Of a stretch of 64,000 nt of DNA, positions 13,709-26,620 are shown piece after piece. A program made the position numbers and the translations under genes. The notes under the pieces are model-generated. The model made no database searches, was not told the DNA's origin, and saw only the letters and a program-made list of their open reading frames with translations. The DNA is from Syncephalis fuscata (lineage: Eukaryota; Zoopagomycota; Zoopagomycetes; Zoopagales; Piptocephalidaceae): assembly GCA_025786725.1 (NCBI GenBank), contig JAHLTZ010000029.1, forward strand, positions 124,001 through 188,000, read 5' to 3'. Every line of letters begins with the position of its first letter. Within the stretch, counting starts at the first letter, position 1.

Positions 13709-15766
13709 ACGTGCACACTTATAGATGCACCCACGCACATCACCACTTTATCTTCATCGTTAGTATGTCAGAGCCGGATCACCGATAAACTATGCCACAT
13801 CCGCTTTTTTCTATATTAATGACTGTTTTTGTAGTCTTTCTATCATTGCTGTTCCTCTCCCTTCTCCACTCTATTCATTCATTCCCCCTCCGCGCTTTAC
13901 TTTGCATTCTATCGTCCATTGACTGGCTATAATAACCCATTCACAGCTAGCCAATAGTAACATGCTGGTTGTTTTCTCTTAGAAAACCTTCCATCTTTAC
14001 TGGAAAGCATGGTTATTTCAATTACTATGGCTATTCTACTTGTTGGGAGCTCCTTTATTTTTTGAAGTTTTTGGGCGCCATCAACTTATGTGGCCATATT
14101 CTACGTTTATTCACAGCTACTACAAATCATTTAAATACATCAACAAGTCGGTGTATTTAAATGAGTACACGTTGTAGTATCATGATGTCTTTTACTCTAC
14201 ATTTTTCCTTTATATCCTACTATTTAGCATTTATTACACTTTTCCACCTATGTCTTATTAAAACAACGTTTATATTAGTTACATTTAAGACTTTACTATA
14301 AATACAAAGAAATATATTGAGTTATTACACTAATCGAACTATTTTAATATTTATAATTAATACACCAATACTGACTATAATAAATAGTAAATTATACTTA
14401 ATTTATTTAAATAGATATCAATAGCTATTAATTATTTTAATTATAATGAATCTATTGGGAGCTACTGTACTTTGAGTCTCTAACTTCAACCTGAAGAACA
14501 AAAAGGTTTACAATTTAAACAATAAGCCGTCGATCAGTTTTTACTACTAAGAAGTGGTATTTGCTGAAGTAGTATCATATCAATTCTGTTTGAATTAATC
14601 AGTGTCTTAATTAATCAGCACTATTTCTGATATCCGATATCAGTGTTAATAAATGGTAAATAGTATTCCATGTTACTTACAATAAAATATTACATTTAAT
14701 TATGATGTTGCTGCAACTGTGTTAGTTTAATTTCTTATAATAGTAGATGGTAAGAAATCAGAAGGCCTTGGTTTACCACTGGTTATTGCACTGAATATAC
14801 TGTGCATGTTTCTGCAGGCATTAACATCGCACTATTTATTCATTCATTTAATTTATTAACTTATTGATCCATTTTCTAGAATATAATTACATTTCATTAT
14901 TTAACAATGACAACTTCTATGACTACACTTGTCATTAAAAACATTGGCTTTGATTGCATTTTCTATTACACTTAGTAATTTGTTGGCAGTGTGATCTATA
15001 GCAACAACTTTTAGTATTAAATGGCTTTAATGTTTCTACTGTACTTTGACTCCACATTTTTATTTACTTATTTCACCCCTCAACACTTTTAAATACAACT
15101 AAACATTCACTTATCATTATACCATGTATAATATTACATCCAACATTAATTAATCCATGGTAATTATCAACACAATAATGTAATTTAGTATGCACATTAC
15201 GGTATTAGTTGAAGTTGAAATAACATTTATAAAAAAAAGGCTTTTTACACTGAATTGTTAAACATCTTGTTGAAATGGTCTACAAGTATAAAAATAATAA
15301 AATAATTGCAATTATTGAATATAATTATTATAATATGCAAATATGGTTCAAGTAAACAGAAATAAGCTAGAAAAGAAATAGATCACATAACAGTTTGATG
15401 TACAGTATGACAAACAAGCAACAGAAGTAATGAGGAACGACATGGAATCGCGATCATATGGCTTCTATTAATATTCAATCAATCTTTCTACATATGACTA
15501 ACAACAGCAATAATTAACCTCAAATGTTTCAAAGAAATCAAATAGCATGTTACATTATTTATTTAAATTAATTTATTAACAATATATAATAGAAAGTAAT
15601 ATAACTATGTTGTGCATAACAACGACATGACTTCAGCTGAAATGAACTGTGCTTTGGGGACAGATGTGGGAGTCAAAGTACAGTTTAACCATTTATTAGT
15701 TTATTCTTAATAACAACGATCTAGAAATGCTAATAAATAGTAGAATAAAACAAATTGCACAGATGT
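13709..15766. other. AT-rich intergenic region between PIP5K and the exonuclease gene
   Basis: About 2 kb without a supported gene, lying between two convergent genes. It contains three copies of an ACTGTACTTTGA(C/G)TC motif (see the inverted-repeat entry) and otherwise unstructured AT-rich DNA. Confidence 0.45.
15037..15684. repeat. Possible small inverted-repeat element (MITE-like)
   Basis: The sequence ACTGTACTTTGACTCCACAT near 15037 is repeated in inverted orientation at about 15664-15684 with one base difference, and a third, weaker direct copy begins at 14464. The 650-bp interval has no ORF. Convincing target-site duplications were not found, so a MITE is only one reading. Confidence 0.3.
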
Positions 15767-15958
15767 TTAACAAGCGGATACTGAAGCGGATGTAATTGAT
15801 GTTAAAGACGAGACAGCTTTTTTCGATTTCCTTGTTCGCTTTACTGGTGTTGATTCCTGGGTTATATTAGTAAATGGTGCTTTACATGTTTTCTGTTTAT
15901 TTGTTACGGTAGTTATCATATGATTACTGTTATCGTTTTCATTGTTTAAAGTAGTAGT

Positions 15959-15989
<31 letters not shown>

Positions 15990-18017
15990 TCATTAGTCGA
16001 TTTTAATGTACTTTTAGACTGTTTATCAGTGGTCGTAGATTTTTTAAATGTTTTTTGAGAATCTGTAACATTGTCTTTTGGTATGGATTTGTTTACAGTT
16101 TGTTCAAATCCAATTGCAGTTTTACGTTTCCTTCTACGTTTTGCAGTAGATGACTCCTCAACATTCTCTTCTTTATCGATTACTGTTGATGCTGCTGTGA
16201 ATACATCAATTGATTCTTTAACATCTTTTTCTTTATCGACTCTACTATGCTTTCTTCCACGTTTTACAATATCAGACTCTTTAGTATCTTCTTTTTTATC
16301 AGCTACCGTATATGCTGTTGTTAATACTTCAGTTGACTCTTTGTCGTTTTCTTCTTTATCAACAATATTACGCCTTCTTCCACGCTTTACAGCAATTGAT
16401 TCTTTATCGCCTTCATTTTTATCAACTGCTGTATATGCTGTTGCTAATACTTCAGTTGACTTTTTAATATCATCGTTTTTATCAATTACTGTAGCCTCTT
16501 TAGTATTTTCTTCTTTATCAGTTATATTACGCCTTCTTTTACATTGAGTAGTAATTGATTCTTTAGGTTCTTCTTCTTTATCTGATATTTTGGGTGTTGT
16601 TGCTAATACTTCAGCCAATTCTTTATCGCTTTCATCTTTACCAACTGCTGTAAATGGTGTTGATATCGTCTTTTCTGCTGTTAATGATCGTGGTGCCCTT
16701 TTCTTTTTAGTAAATGAATATAGTTCTTTCTTCTCAATAGCCAAGGTATTTATATCTGCTACCATACTGTCTAATGGATTAGCTTGATATGATGTATCAG
16801 CAACCTTTTCATCTACTTTTTCAATAGTTATATTGCTAGATAGAACTGTATTAACTGGTAATGTTGATGCTGCTTTCTCGATTGTCTTATCGTCTTTAGC
16901 CTTTTTACTTTCTGCTGCTGCCGCTTCCGCTTTCATCTTCTTTTCTTCTATTGTTGTATACATGGGTGCGCCACGCATTTCTATAACTCTATAAAGTTTA
17001 TAACTTACCTATATAATTATTAACACACACACACATATATATATATATATACGTTAATAGAATTAGCATAACTATTACTATAACTTACATAAGCATCAGT
17101 GGCTGCATATTCTTTCTGTTCCGGTGATAGTAACATCCGCTCCCAATTACTCGTTCGTACCGGGCCTTTGTTTAATGTTTTATGTAACTATTCAATAATC
17201 AGTTAGACTAATATATATATATATATATATATATATAACAAGTATATTCACTCACAAGATCGCTAGTTAGTCTAGCAAGTGTTGGTCGTGCAGTTGAATC
17301 GAGTTCAGGCATTACATGACGTGCATTCGTACCAAGTTCAACTAGACCAGCGGTTTTCAAGGTAAACTCTTTGTTTAACCGTGTTGCGTCGCCTGTAACA
17401 TTAACGCCGGTCTTTAACATGCGAGGATCTTCAAGAAATTCCTTTAATGAATCGGGAAATGCTTCATTTGCATCATTAATAATAATAATATTATTATAAT
17501 ACTACAATGCAATATACTTAATTAATTACCTTCCATATGAACTAAATGTAATAATGCCACCATTTGCCCATCACAAATTTGTACAAGTGCCGTGGGTCGT
17601 TGTGGTCCATGCCATGCTATACGCCATTCAGCATCAAATCCAAATACGTTACCACTAGTTGTATCGATTATTAATACAGGCTATTTTAATAGCTAATTAA
17701 CTCTATACCTTAGTGTTTGCATAATACGGTCAGCTGTTATAGCAGAACGAGCATACTTCAATTCATATTTAGTTTGTGTATCATCACGATAGGAAATAAT
17801 TGGCAGGTTAGACGTTGACGTGGTCTCTTTTTGAGCTGGAGGCTTTTGTGGTTCTAGCGGTACAGTTGGCTGACCAAGTGCGCGTAGTTTTTTATTAAGA
17901 AAGTAGCGTCGCCAATAATCAGCTGTTCTTTGCACGCCACTATACATGGTATTTATTATTTATTAGTTAAAGTAACGCGTAATTATAAACATACTGGGTA
18001 ATAGACTTGCTTGTCAT
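15767..18017 (-). CDS. WRN-type DEDDy 3'-5' exonuclease with a long charged tail
   Basis: Six exons on the minus strand: 18017-17995, 17939-17702, 17680-17530, 17461-17256, 17187-17089, 17008-15767. Exonuclease motif I is FGFDAEWR (D-x-E), motif II lies around GVNVTGDATRLNKEF, motif III is EYAATDAY (Y-x3-D). These are the metal-binding residues of WRN-like exonucleases. The fit between exons 2 and 3 requires an intron of only 21 nt (17701-17681) or a base error nearby. The last exon adds about 410 residues, with an internal series of about 40-residue imperfect repeats alternating KRGRRR-like basic patches with DKEE-like acidic runs. No helicase domain follows, so this is a stand-alone exonuclease; the substrate is not predictable. 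The tail may bind nucleic acid. Confidence 0.85.
17210..17237 (+). repeat. (AT)n microsatellite in an exonuclease intron
   Basis: Fourteen AT dinucleotides in the intron between exons 4 and 5 of the exonuclease gene. A second AT/AC run lies at about 17022-17050 in the next intron. Confidence 0.9.
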
Positions 18018-18522
18018 GGCGATAGTTTAGACTTTAGCGTGTATTTTGATCAGGTACAGAGTGCCAGTAGTTAATATGCAATAAGAGAAGAAGAGAAAGA
18101 GAGGAATGGAAAGAAGAAAAGTACGCGAAATACAAGCAATAGTAGGAATGGTGGCAGTAGTGGTAGCAATAATAACGGCGTGGTAATTAATTTACTAAGA
18201 GAAGGAAAGAAAAATCAGTCTTTTAATTTTGATTTATTAATAAGTTAAAGTAATTATTTGTAGTGAGTCTTTGAATTCTGTATTGCATCTATTTAGTCAT
18301 AACAACAACAATAATGGTTGTACAATAGAATAACTACAGAGTCAGGATAGATAACAAAATAAACGTAATAGTTACAACATAGAATACTAAGAATCTATAG
18401 TTAGTTATATAAATGAAAAGTTCTACATCTTTAAATTTAATAGACTTATTAATTATGGTAATTAAAACATTATAATAGAATAGCTAGGTAACCGTAAGTG
18501 TTTTTTTTATTAACATCATGAT
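18018..18522. other. Intergenic spacer exonuclease-VMA21
   Basis: About 500 bp of AT-rich DNA between two minus-strand genes. It contains a purine-rich stretch at 18080-18120 that would be part of the exonuclease promoter. No gene is supported. Confidence 0.4.
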
Positions 18523-19036
18523 CTAATCAAGTTTCTGTTTGTTTTCAGCCCGGTCTTCAAGGAAAGCAACAGCAACATATCCAAGAACAACAACATTGGC
18601 TACAATAATTGATGCGATTGCACTATGTGTAATATTACCTATAATAGACCAATGGTTAATAAAAGTGACATAGTCAAAGTAGTGAATAGTAAACGTCATA
18701 CGTACCATTAAAGTAATCTTGTGAAAAGTAAAAGGTAGCAATAGGGCCTATTGCTAGACCAACTACAAATACGGCTAGTTTGGCTAGTGTTGCTCTATTT
18801 ATTAGTATATAGATAGATAGATAGATAGATTAGCATTCAAATAGTCAGTATATAAAAATAACTAAAGCAACGCATAGTCATAATACAAGTATAACATACC
18901 CTGTAACACTAGGCCCAACATATCCAACACCTATAGGACGACCAGTAGCAGAGTTGGATGCCAGTGCCGCAGCCTTGACAGCCGATATTTTAGTCTCAGA
19001 GGTTGAAGTGGAAGCAGCAGATTGTCGCAACGACAT
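18523..19036 (-). CDS. VMA21: V-ATPase assembly factor VMA21
   Basis: Small ER membrane chaperone for assembly of the V-ATPase Vo sector. Three exons: 19036-18900, 18794-18706, 18638-18523, about 113 aa. A Ser/Thr/Ala-rich cytosolic N-terminus precedes two hydrophobic segments: LAKLAVFVVGLAIGPIATFY, and the second ending ANVVVLGYVAVAFLEDRAEN, which matches the diagnostic ANVVLIxYIxxAFxED region of yeast and animal VMA21. The C-terminus is NKQKLD, not a classical KKxx ER-retrieval signal, although a lysine pair is close by. The N-terminal extension is longer than in yeast (77 aa). Identification rests on the second helix and the two-helix topology. Confidence 0.85.
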
Positions 19037-19199
19037 GGTGTGTTATTTAGGTGGTAAATACTGCTTAATGTGATAAAAGTGAATAAAGAACAATTGGCCT
19101 ATTATAAAATAACAACTATGGCTTTTACTTTTAACTGACCATCCTACAACTTGAACACACACACACGCGCACACGCACGTACACTCCTTTTATTGCACT

Positions 19200-20729
19200 A
19201 TGCCTGTGAATCCACGTGTATTTCTCGACGTGGACATTGACGGTAAACGAGGTAAGTGAATTGTAGGTTTGCGTAAAGTATCTAATCTAACGCTATATTC
19301 ATTTAGTGGGACGGTAAGTATTGCAGTATTAATGGACAGCCATAAACATTTAACACTTGTGCTGGCCTAATACAAATAGGATCGTTATAGAATTATTTGC
19401 CGATGAAGTGCCAGTAACTGCTGAGAATTTCCGTGCACTATGTACTGGAGAACGTGGAATGGGCCAGCAAAGTAATATGCCACTTCACTTTCGTGGCTCT
19501 ATCTTTCACCGGTAAGTGTTTGATTAATGAATAGCCAATGGACATTATTATAATTGAACAATATATTAGTATTATAAAGGGATTTATGATCCAAGGTGGA
19601 GGTAAATAGCTCTATTCTACATTAATAGCCATTAAACATGTATAATAGATTTTACAAGACGTAATGGCACAGGCGGTGAAAGTATCTACGGTGGCAAGTT
19701 TAATGATGAATCATTTAAACGGAAACATGATACCCATGGACTATTATCAATGGCTAATCGAGGCCCTAATACAAATAGCTCTCAATTCTTCATAACTACA
19801 CGTCCTACACCTCATTTAGATAACAAGCATGTTGTATTTGGACGAGTTATACGTGGTTTTGATGAGGTTGTAACTGTTGTTGAGAATACATCTGTAGATG
19901 CTAATGATCGGCCTATTGCCATTGTTATGATTGCTAATTGTGGCGAGCTTGAATTACGCTTGCCTCCTGGTAGGATTCATGATTGTATTAATAAATACTA
20001 CTAATTAATGCATATATATATCAGGAAAAGAACTTCCATCAACATCTACAACAACAACAAGAACAACAACAACAAAGGCAACGACTGATAAGAAGGACAG
20101 GAAAAAGAAGAAAAAGAAACAACGATCGGAAAGCGATATGAGTTCAGACACTAATTCATCTGCATCAAATAATAATAGTGACTCGGTATCAGACAGTGAC
20201 TCTGACCGTGAACGTAAACGTGGACGTGATCGTCGTCGTCATGATCGTCGTCGTCGCGATGACCGTCGTAAGAAAGATCATAGTATGGATCGTGAAAGAT
20301 CACGTTTACCATCAGTTAAAGATGAGAAGAAGGAAGATACGGCATCTACTAGTATGGTGGATCGTTCTCGTTCTCGTTCTCGTTCTCGTTCTCCAGTACG
20401 TGTAGAACGTAATAAGAGTCGATCAACCAGTAGAGATCGTCAGCATGATGCTCGTCGACGTAGTCCTAGACGGCCACATTATAGGAGTAATTACAACAGT
20501 AATGACAGATATCGTGATCGTTCTCGTAGTCCACATCGTTCAAATTATCAACGCGATCCAGTTCAAGATACATCAGATACTGTTGAATCTAGTAGTGGAG
20601 TCAAGTACAAAGGCCGTGGTCGTATGGTAAGTAATTGTTGGTTATCAGTATGTAACAGTAGTTAATCTATTTATTCATTAGAAATACCGAGAGAGCTGGT
20701 CAAGGAGTAGTAACTATTATTCACGATAA
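19200..20729 (+). CDS. Cyclophilin with C-terminal RS domain (PPIG/SRCyp type)
   Basis: Peptidyl-prolyl isomerase probably linked to splicing speckles. Exons: 19200-19251, 19307-19313, 19380-19511, 19570-19601, 19649-19979, 20025-20626, 20682-20729. Exon 2 is a 7-nt micro-exon (TGGGACG) required to make the conserved [20 protein letters not shown]. The active-site residues are present: [21 protein letters not shown] and [14 protein letters not shown], where His replaces the Trp of cyclophilin A, as in PPIG-type members. That change usually weakens cyclosporin binding. The second half is a long Lys/Arg and RS/RD-rich tail ([10 protein letters not shown] and relatives), typical of splicing-associated cyclophilins. 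About 400 aa, no frame breaks. Confidence 0.94.
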
Positions 20730-21357
20730 TCTACTATCCAAATAGCTTAAATATTTATAATAAATAAAGTTATTTAAGCTTATAATAATGGAATTATTTA
20801 TTAATATTATCGAATTTCAAAACTGGTTTAAAGTGATATTTGTAATACTAGAATATCTATTGCTACTTTTGTATATTTATATACACAGCAATTGATAAAA
20901 TATAGCTTATATTTATTAATATTTTATTTAAAAACTAATAGTACCTTGATAACAACTATCTAGTTATCTATATTAAGTACAATGAACAATATTGGCTAAT
21001 CCGTAGTAATACAAGATTGATATAGATTATCAATAAATATACTTTCATTATGACGTCGATTGGCGTTGCAATAAGTAAAATGTGTGTGTGTGTGTGATGT
21101 CAGTTTGTGTCATTATGATCCATTATGGGTGGTGGTGTTAATAGTGTTCATATGAGGCCCTTTTAACTACGTAAGTCTGTTATATTTCCACGTTAAGCGA
21201 CGCTCACTTCTCGCTTCTTTCTCTTTCTCTCCTTGACATTTGGCGGCCTTGTTATATTGATTGTGGTTCTCCTATCAACCAATACTCGTTTGATTCTGTA
21301 TTTTATAGTTGAAATACCCTAATTACTACCATTCTTAGTCAAGTATAGCTATTCATC
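20730..21357. other. Intergenic spacer cyclophilin-Ariadne
   Basis: About 630 bp of AT-rich DNA with a short (TG)n run near 21081-21096 and a pyrimidine-rich tract at 21205-21235 just upstream of the next start. No gene is supported. Confidence 0.4.
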
Positions 21358-22943
21358 ATGTCTGATGAGGAATTTGATTCGTTTGGTGAAGACGAATATG
21401 ACAGTGACACTATGGCTTTTGACGATGACGACGACGTCTATACCAGTGAGCCGGATGAACCTGACACTGCCACATTTACCACTGAAAAGACTCGGGCCGA
21501 CTATGAGGTGGAGTTTCGCGTGCTAAGTCCGGACGATATCCAGATGCTGCAAGACAATGAGACCCGTCAAGTAGAGGGTATACTGGGAATACCGGCTGAA
21601 CGTAGTGCTATATTGCTACGCTACTTTAAATGGAACAAAGAGCGGCTTATTGAGCGATATATGGACTCGCCGGACACGGTACTGCAAAAGGCCGGTGTTA
21701 TTACAGACGATAGCGCTGCTCCTAAAATCACCCCTGCACCAGAAGGCTTTAGCTGTGAGATCTGCTATGACGACGAGCCAGAAATTGAGTCACTGGCTTT
21801 AAGATGCGGCCATCGATTCTGTAGCTCTTGCTATGAACAATATTTAATCAAAAAGATAACCAACGATGGTGAATCGCGACGTATTCAGTGTGCAGCCACT
21901 GGTTGCAGTGTCATTGTCGACGAACGCACTGTCGAACGTCTTGTGAGGCCAGATGTTTACAAGCGTTATCGTATGTTGCTTATGCGCACATTTGTCGATG
22001 ACAATCCTCAATTACGCTGGTGTCCAGCACCATCCTGCGAGTATGCCGTCGAATGTGCTGTGCCACAGGCAGCATTAAATACCATTGTACCAACGGTGCA
22101 GTGTCGATGCGGCACAACATTCTGCCATGGCTGTGGTCTAGAGGACCATTTGCCGTGTATTTGTCATATTGTAAGATTGTGGCTACGCAAATGTGCCGAT
22201 GACTCCGAGACAAGTAACTGGATCCATGCCAACACCAAAGAATGTATTAAATGCCACAGCACTATTGAAAAGAATGGTGGCTGTAATCATATGACCTGTA
22301 GAAAATGCCAACATGAATTCTGTTGGGTATGTTTAGGCCCATGGTCTGAACACGGCACAAATTGGTATAGCTGTAATAGATTTGATGAATCAAGCAGTAA
22401 AGATGCACGTGATTCACAGGCAAAGTCACGTAAGCAACTTGAACGCTATTTGCATGTAAGTGGATCATTTAATAGCAATTGTACAGTATATTAATCATTA
22501 TTTTATTGTAGTATTACAATCGATATGCTAATCACGATCAATCAGCTCGACTAGATAAAGAACTACATACAAAAACAGAAAAGAAGATGGAGGAGATGCA
22601 ACGAACATCTGACCTTTCATGGATCGAAGTGCAATTTTTACGTACTGCAGTGGATAAATTGGTCGAATGCCGTATGACGCTGAAGTGGACCTATGCATTT
22701 GCTTACTACTTGGAACGTAATAACCAGACTACACTATTTGAAGATAATCAACGTGATTTAGAAATGGCAGTAGAATCTTTATCGGAATTATTGGAACAGC
22801 CTATAGAACCACTGGCTATTAAAGAACTAAAGCAAAAGGTGTTGAACAAAAGTAGCTATGTAGCTAAACGACGAGAAACACTTTTGGAAGATACAGCGCG
22901 TGGATTATCTGAAGATCGATGGAAATACCAAACAGATATATAA
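21358..22943 (+). CDS. Ariadne-type RBR E3 ubiquitin ligase
   Basis: RING-between-RING ligase that accepts ubiquitin from an E2 onto a RING2 cysteine before transfer to substrate. Exons 21358-22455 and 22512-22943, 509 aa. Order: acidic N-terminus; UBA-like segment (ILLRYFKWNKERLIERYMDS); RING1 starting CEICYDDEPEIESLALRCGH; IBR around CRCGTTFCHGCGLEDHLPC; RING2 CIKCHSTIEKNGGCNHMTC, which contains the catalytic Cys and ends with EFCWVCLGPW; C-terminal Ariadne helical domain (exon 2). Length and order match ARIH1. No frame breaks. The UBC4-type E2 at 6.6 kb is of a class that could feed such an enzyme, which is inference. Confidence 0.96.
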
Positions 22944-23312
22944 AATAGTAGTGGTAGTATTAGTAGAAAGTATTATGCTTACTACTATTCATGTCTTGTA
23001 TTAATGGCTTATTATTGCTATTATTGCTATTGTTAGTGTTATGGCATTGATAATAGATAATATAGAGTAACAAACATTGTAACAAGGTGTCTTTATTTTC
23101 TGCTTTTTCATTTTAATTTTATAGACGTACACCTTTATTAATGATCATAATCGTTTAGCTACACATTAGTGGCTATCGATCAACTGATCTTTAATTGAAT
23201 TTCATTTATTATTATATTATTTTTATCGTTCGTTAGTAAATAGTGATGGTTAAGGAGAATAGTTATATATTTATGTGTATTTACTAAAACAAATGTATAT
23301 TTGTACGCAATA
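22944..23312. other. Spacer between convergent Ariadne and EXO1 genes
   Basis: AT-rich 3'-flank region shared by two convergent genes. Open frames here are shadows; nothing else was seen. Confidence 0.4.
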
Positions 23313-26168
23313 TCAATAAATGGGCGATCCAGGAGGTGAACTACCACTATTACCATCACTATCTGACGATAGAGTAATAATAGGTGGTGATTCTTCAATA
23401 CTACTGCTTATAGATGTCGATGATATGGTGGTACGTCGATGGAAATGATTGACCATATAGCGTGATGGTAATTTACCAGTTATTGTACTTTCATCGATAT
23501 CTTCAATGGATAGAGCACGTTTCCTTGATAGTATAGTGCGGGTAGGTGATGATTCGGTTGATTTAGTAGATTCTACACTAGTAGATTGGACTGTTGTGCT
23601 ATACAATGAAGCTATAGTATTATTTGTAAATATATATATATATCTATCAAGTTATTATTATTTAATATGTATTACCTTTAGATTGTGCCAAGGCTTGTCT
23701 ACGGGTTATTGGTGAAGTAGATGTTGATTTTGTCCTAGTAGACTTTGAATATCGATTTGATAAAGGAGAATGTTTATTTTGTTGTTTATAGTGTAAATCT
23801 TGTATTTCCTCATTAGATGGAGGGTGTTCTAAATGAATAAACACATATCATATTGATATTAGTATAGTCTATAAACTAGTAATCTTATCTATATTACCTC
23901 TTTATCGGTCGTTGTATTAGCTGTTGGTGTAATACACGAATCATTTATCAGTTTTGATAATTCTACCGACTTTTTAGGAGATAAAGTATCATTAATAATA
24001 TTAGAAGATGTGCCTTGTCTAGTCCTTGTTGATATCGGTGTTGTTAATGGAACAATGGATAATCAGTAGCAACTGAAGAAGGAGAAGGGGGAGATGAGGT
24101 CATAACATCTGTTTCTAGTGAAGGTGTTGAATTAATAAGATTGTATGCTTCCTCGATTCGTTAGATTGTTCAGTATCTGATGATTTGTCAATACTGGTGG
24201 ATGTTGCACTGGCTAGAAATTCTTCTACAGATAATGTACGTAATAAAGTTAATGGTTTCTTCTTATTGCTATTAATACTAGTACTGGAGAAATATGGACT
24301 AACTTTCTCAGTACTAGGTATAGCTAATGGTTTTGTTATGGCTGTATTAACCGTTGTATCTGTTGTTGTTGTTGTTGTTGTGGTGGTGGTGGTGGTGGTT
24401 ATAGACGATTCAACTAGTGCTGACCGACTAGGTAGACGTCGCTGAAAAAGCGATGTTGATTTTGCTTTTAATAAAGAAAGTATATTTGGTTGCGATAGTT
24501 CTTGCTTTGCTTTAGACACCACGATGACTCTGATTCAACAATACTTTTTGTAAGTTTAGCGGCAAAACTAACATTGGGTGTGACTTTCTGCTTTGTCGGT
24601 GATCTTCTTGGTAACAGTATCTATATATTAATTATTGTTAGTATGAATAAATACTATTATACTAGGCATTTACCCGTGTAGACCGAGGTGATAATGTTGA
24701 TCGACGTGGTGATCCATATACCTTGGTCAGTGGTCTAAATGGAATTGTTGTGGCATGTTTAGTTTGAGTAGTTAACTTGAATGGTTCTTTCGTAGTTGGA
24801 TCCACGTCCCCTATGGCAATAGCTATTGCCAAATCTTTATCTAAATCACTAATTATAATTACAGTAAAGATTATACTTAAACTAGCAATCTATATACTAT
24901 GTAGTTATGTAACGCATTAACCATAGCGATATAAAAAGGATACGGTCCCAAATACAGTGTATCTTCTTTAGCCACTTCTGGCGATAGTTCAGTCAAATGA
25001 GCTAGTTGTTTATTCGCCGTGTCATAAACCCGTTGGTGTAGAAATGTTAATTCTGCTTCTTTAAATAGACGTCGATATTCATCATTTACTGGAAATCCAT
25101 CTTTTTTTACTCCATTTAACATCTTATTAATAAAAGTTAATAAAATGACATTTATATTAATCCAATTATAATTTACACACCTGTTCAAGTGTTTTATACA
25201 TTGTTACATATTTGTGTGCTCGTTTCAATCCCATGCCTGGTAATGACTTTAAGTAATCACATCCTGATAGAATACACCAACGACGAAAGTCTGTACTGGT
25301 CCAATTAACAAGACTAATGCCTCGATTGGATGATAAATCTTCTTGACGTATTTCCATGCCATGTCCATATTGATCCATTTTAAATATGACCTGCTTCTTC
25401 GGTGAGTACATACAAATATTGTAATTGTATTGTACTTACACGCGAACATCCAAATACTAATAGATCGGAATCTTCGGTTATAATGGCGTCTACTACACCA
25501 GTGCGTGACAAGTAGGCCAGTTGAGCATCTGCTTCATAAGGTGCAACGACATATTTGATATTTTCTTTACGTAAGGCCTAATAAATAGCAGCAATATTAA
25601 GGTAAGTAATTGAATATCTGTAATTAATCATTTACCTCGATAAGCTGACGGGCCAGCTGCGGTGTTACGTCTAAAGATCGTTGGAAATGCTCAAAAGCAA
25701 GTCGACTTTGGCCAGTTTTTTGATATTGTAATGCTTTCTCAAGACTTTCTGCTCGACGTCTATCATAACATATTAAATTTATAAGTTATGCTTTAGTTTA
25801 AACGTATATAAGCAACATACGTGGCACGCTCTTGCTCAGTTACAGCCTTGGCCGGTAGAGGTGCTCCGTCAAATACGAGTAATGGCGTAACGCCAAAATG
25901 CTTTAGTAAACGTACTCGATGCATACAATAATCTACATATCTATAATAATAATAATAATAATAATTAACTTACTAATAACTATATCGTTGCTAAAACTTG
26001 TACTTACTTGCGTGTCGGTTTCGACATACCAAGTTCAGCCGCACAGCCATAAGTACCGCGATGTAGCCATACATATGCATCGATAGCAACACATTGACCA
26101 GCCAGCGCCGATATATGTACCGGCTTTTGTATGCTTTTTAAAAGCGGCAACAGTCCACTAATACCCAT
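23313..26168 (-). CDS. EXO1: Exonuclease 1 (EXO1), Rad2/FEN family
   Basis: 5'-3' exonuclease and flap endonuclease of mismatch repair and double-strand-break resection. Ten exons: 26168-26008, 25940-25821, 25759-25636, 25577-25440, 25390-25181, 25122-24944, 24848-24674, 24620-23898, 23828-23676, 23611-23313. The catalytic carboxylates are in place: [10 protein letters not shown] start, [57 protein letters not shown]. Exon 6-7 splicing from donor GTATCC restores [21 protein letters not shown]. The tail is Ser/Thr-rich with a poly-Thr run. It needs three to four one-base corrections (near 24525, 24150, 24050 and possibly 23900) to stay open, so the tail model is tentative while the nuclease core is firm. 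Confidence 0.92.
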
Positions 26169-26281
26169 ACTAACGTCAAATAGCCAGTAACTCTGGCAAT
26201 AGCAAACGTAGTAAAAGGTAAAGCTTGTTAGCCGTACAATTTAGTTTAAATAGAAAGCTTAAAAAATAACCACGATAACAA

Positions 26282-26356
<75 letters not shown>
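26282..26356 (+). repeat. (ACT)n(AAT)n microsatellite upstream of EXO1
   Basis: About 12 ACT triplets run directly into about 11 AAT triplets, roughly 110 bp 5' of the EXO1 start on the opposite strand, so within its promoter or leader. Confidence 0.9.
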
Positions 26357-26359
<3 letters not shown>

Positions 26360-26620
26360 CAAGACGCGAGCTTGTTAAATCAAACAAAAAAAAGATAACA
26401 ATATTGTGTGTGTGTGTTTCTGGCAATAATTGACGAAAAAAGACGTTTTAATTTAATTTAACTACGACTTGTAGAATCATAGTCCGTTACAACTCAGTAC
26501 AATTCATAGTAGAGTGGATTTCCACTTTTATTATTACTACCGTAGTATTATAGGTACAATTAATTAATCAATATATATAGCGTTAATAATCATATTTAAT
26601 GATATAAGAGTGGCAGTTAT

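Noticed and set aside
17004..17010. TATATAG directly followed by GTAAGT in the exonuclease gene, like a recursive splice site
   Set aside because: Reading on from this AG gives exon 6 in frame (VSYKLYRVIEMRG) after YAATDAY, so GTAAGT is simply the start of coding sequence.
23180..23398. Minus-strand 72-codon frame at the EXO1 3' end
   Set aside because: Shadow of the EXO1 last exon in another frame plus AT-rich 3' flank.
24877..25188. 103-codon minus-strand frame ending [10 protein letters not shown] in EXO1
   Set aside because: Splicing from GTATCC at 24943 to 24848 restores the conserved [12 protein letters not shown] sequence; the frame's end is intron.
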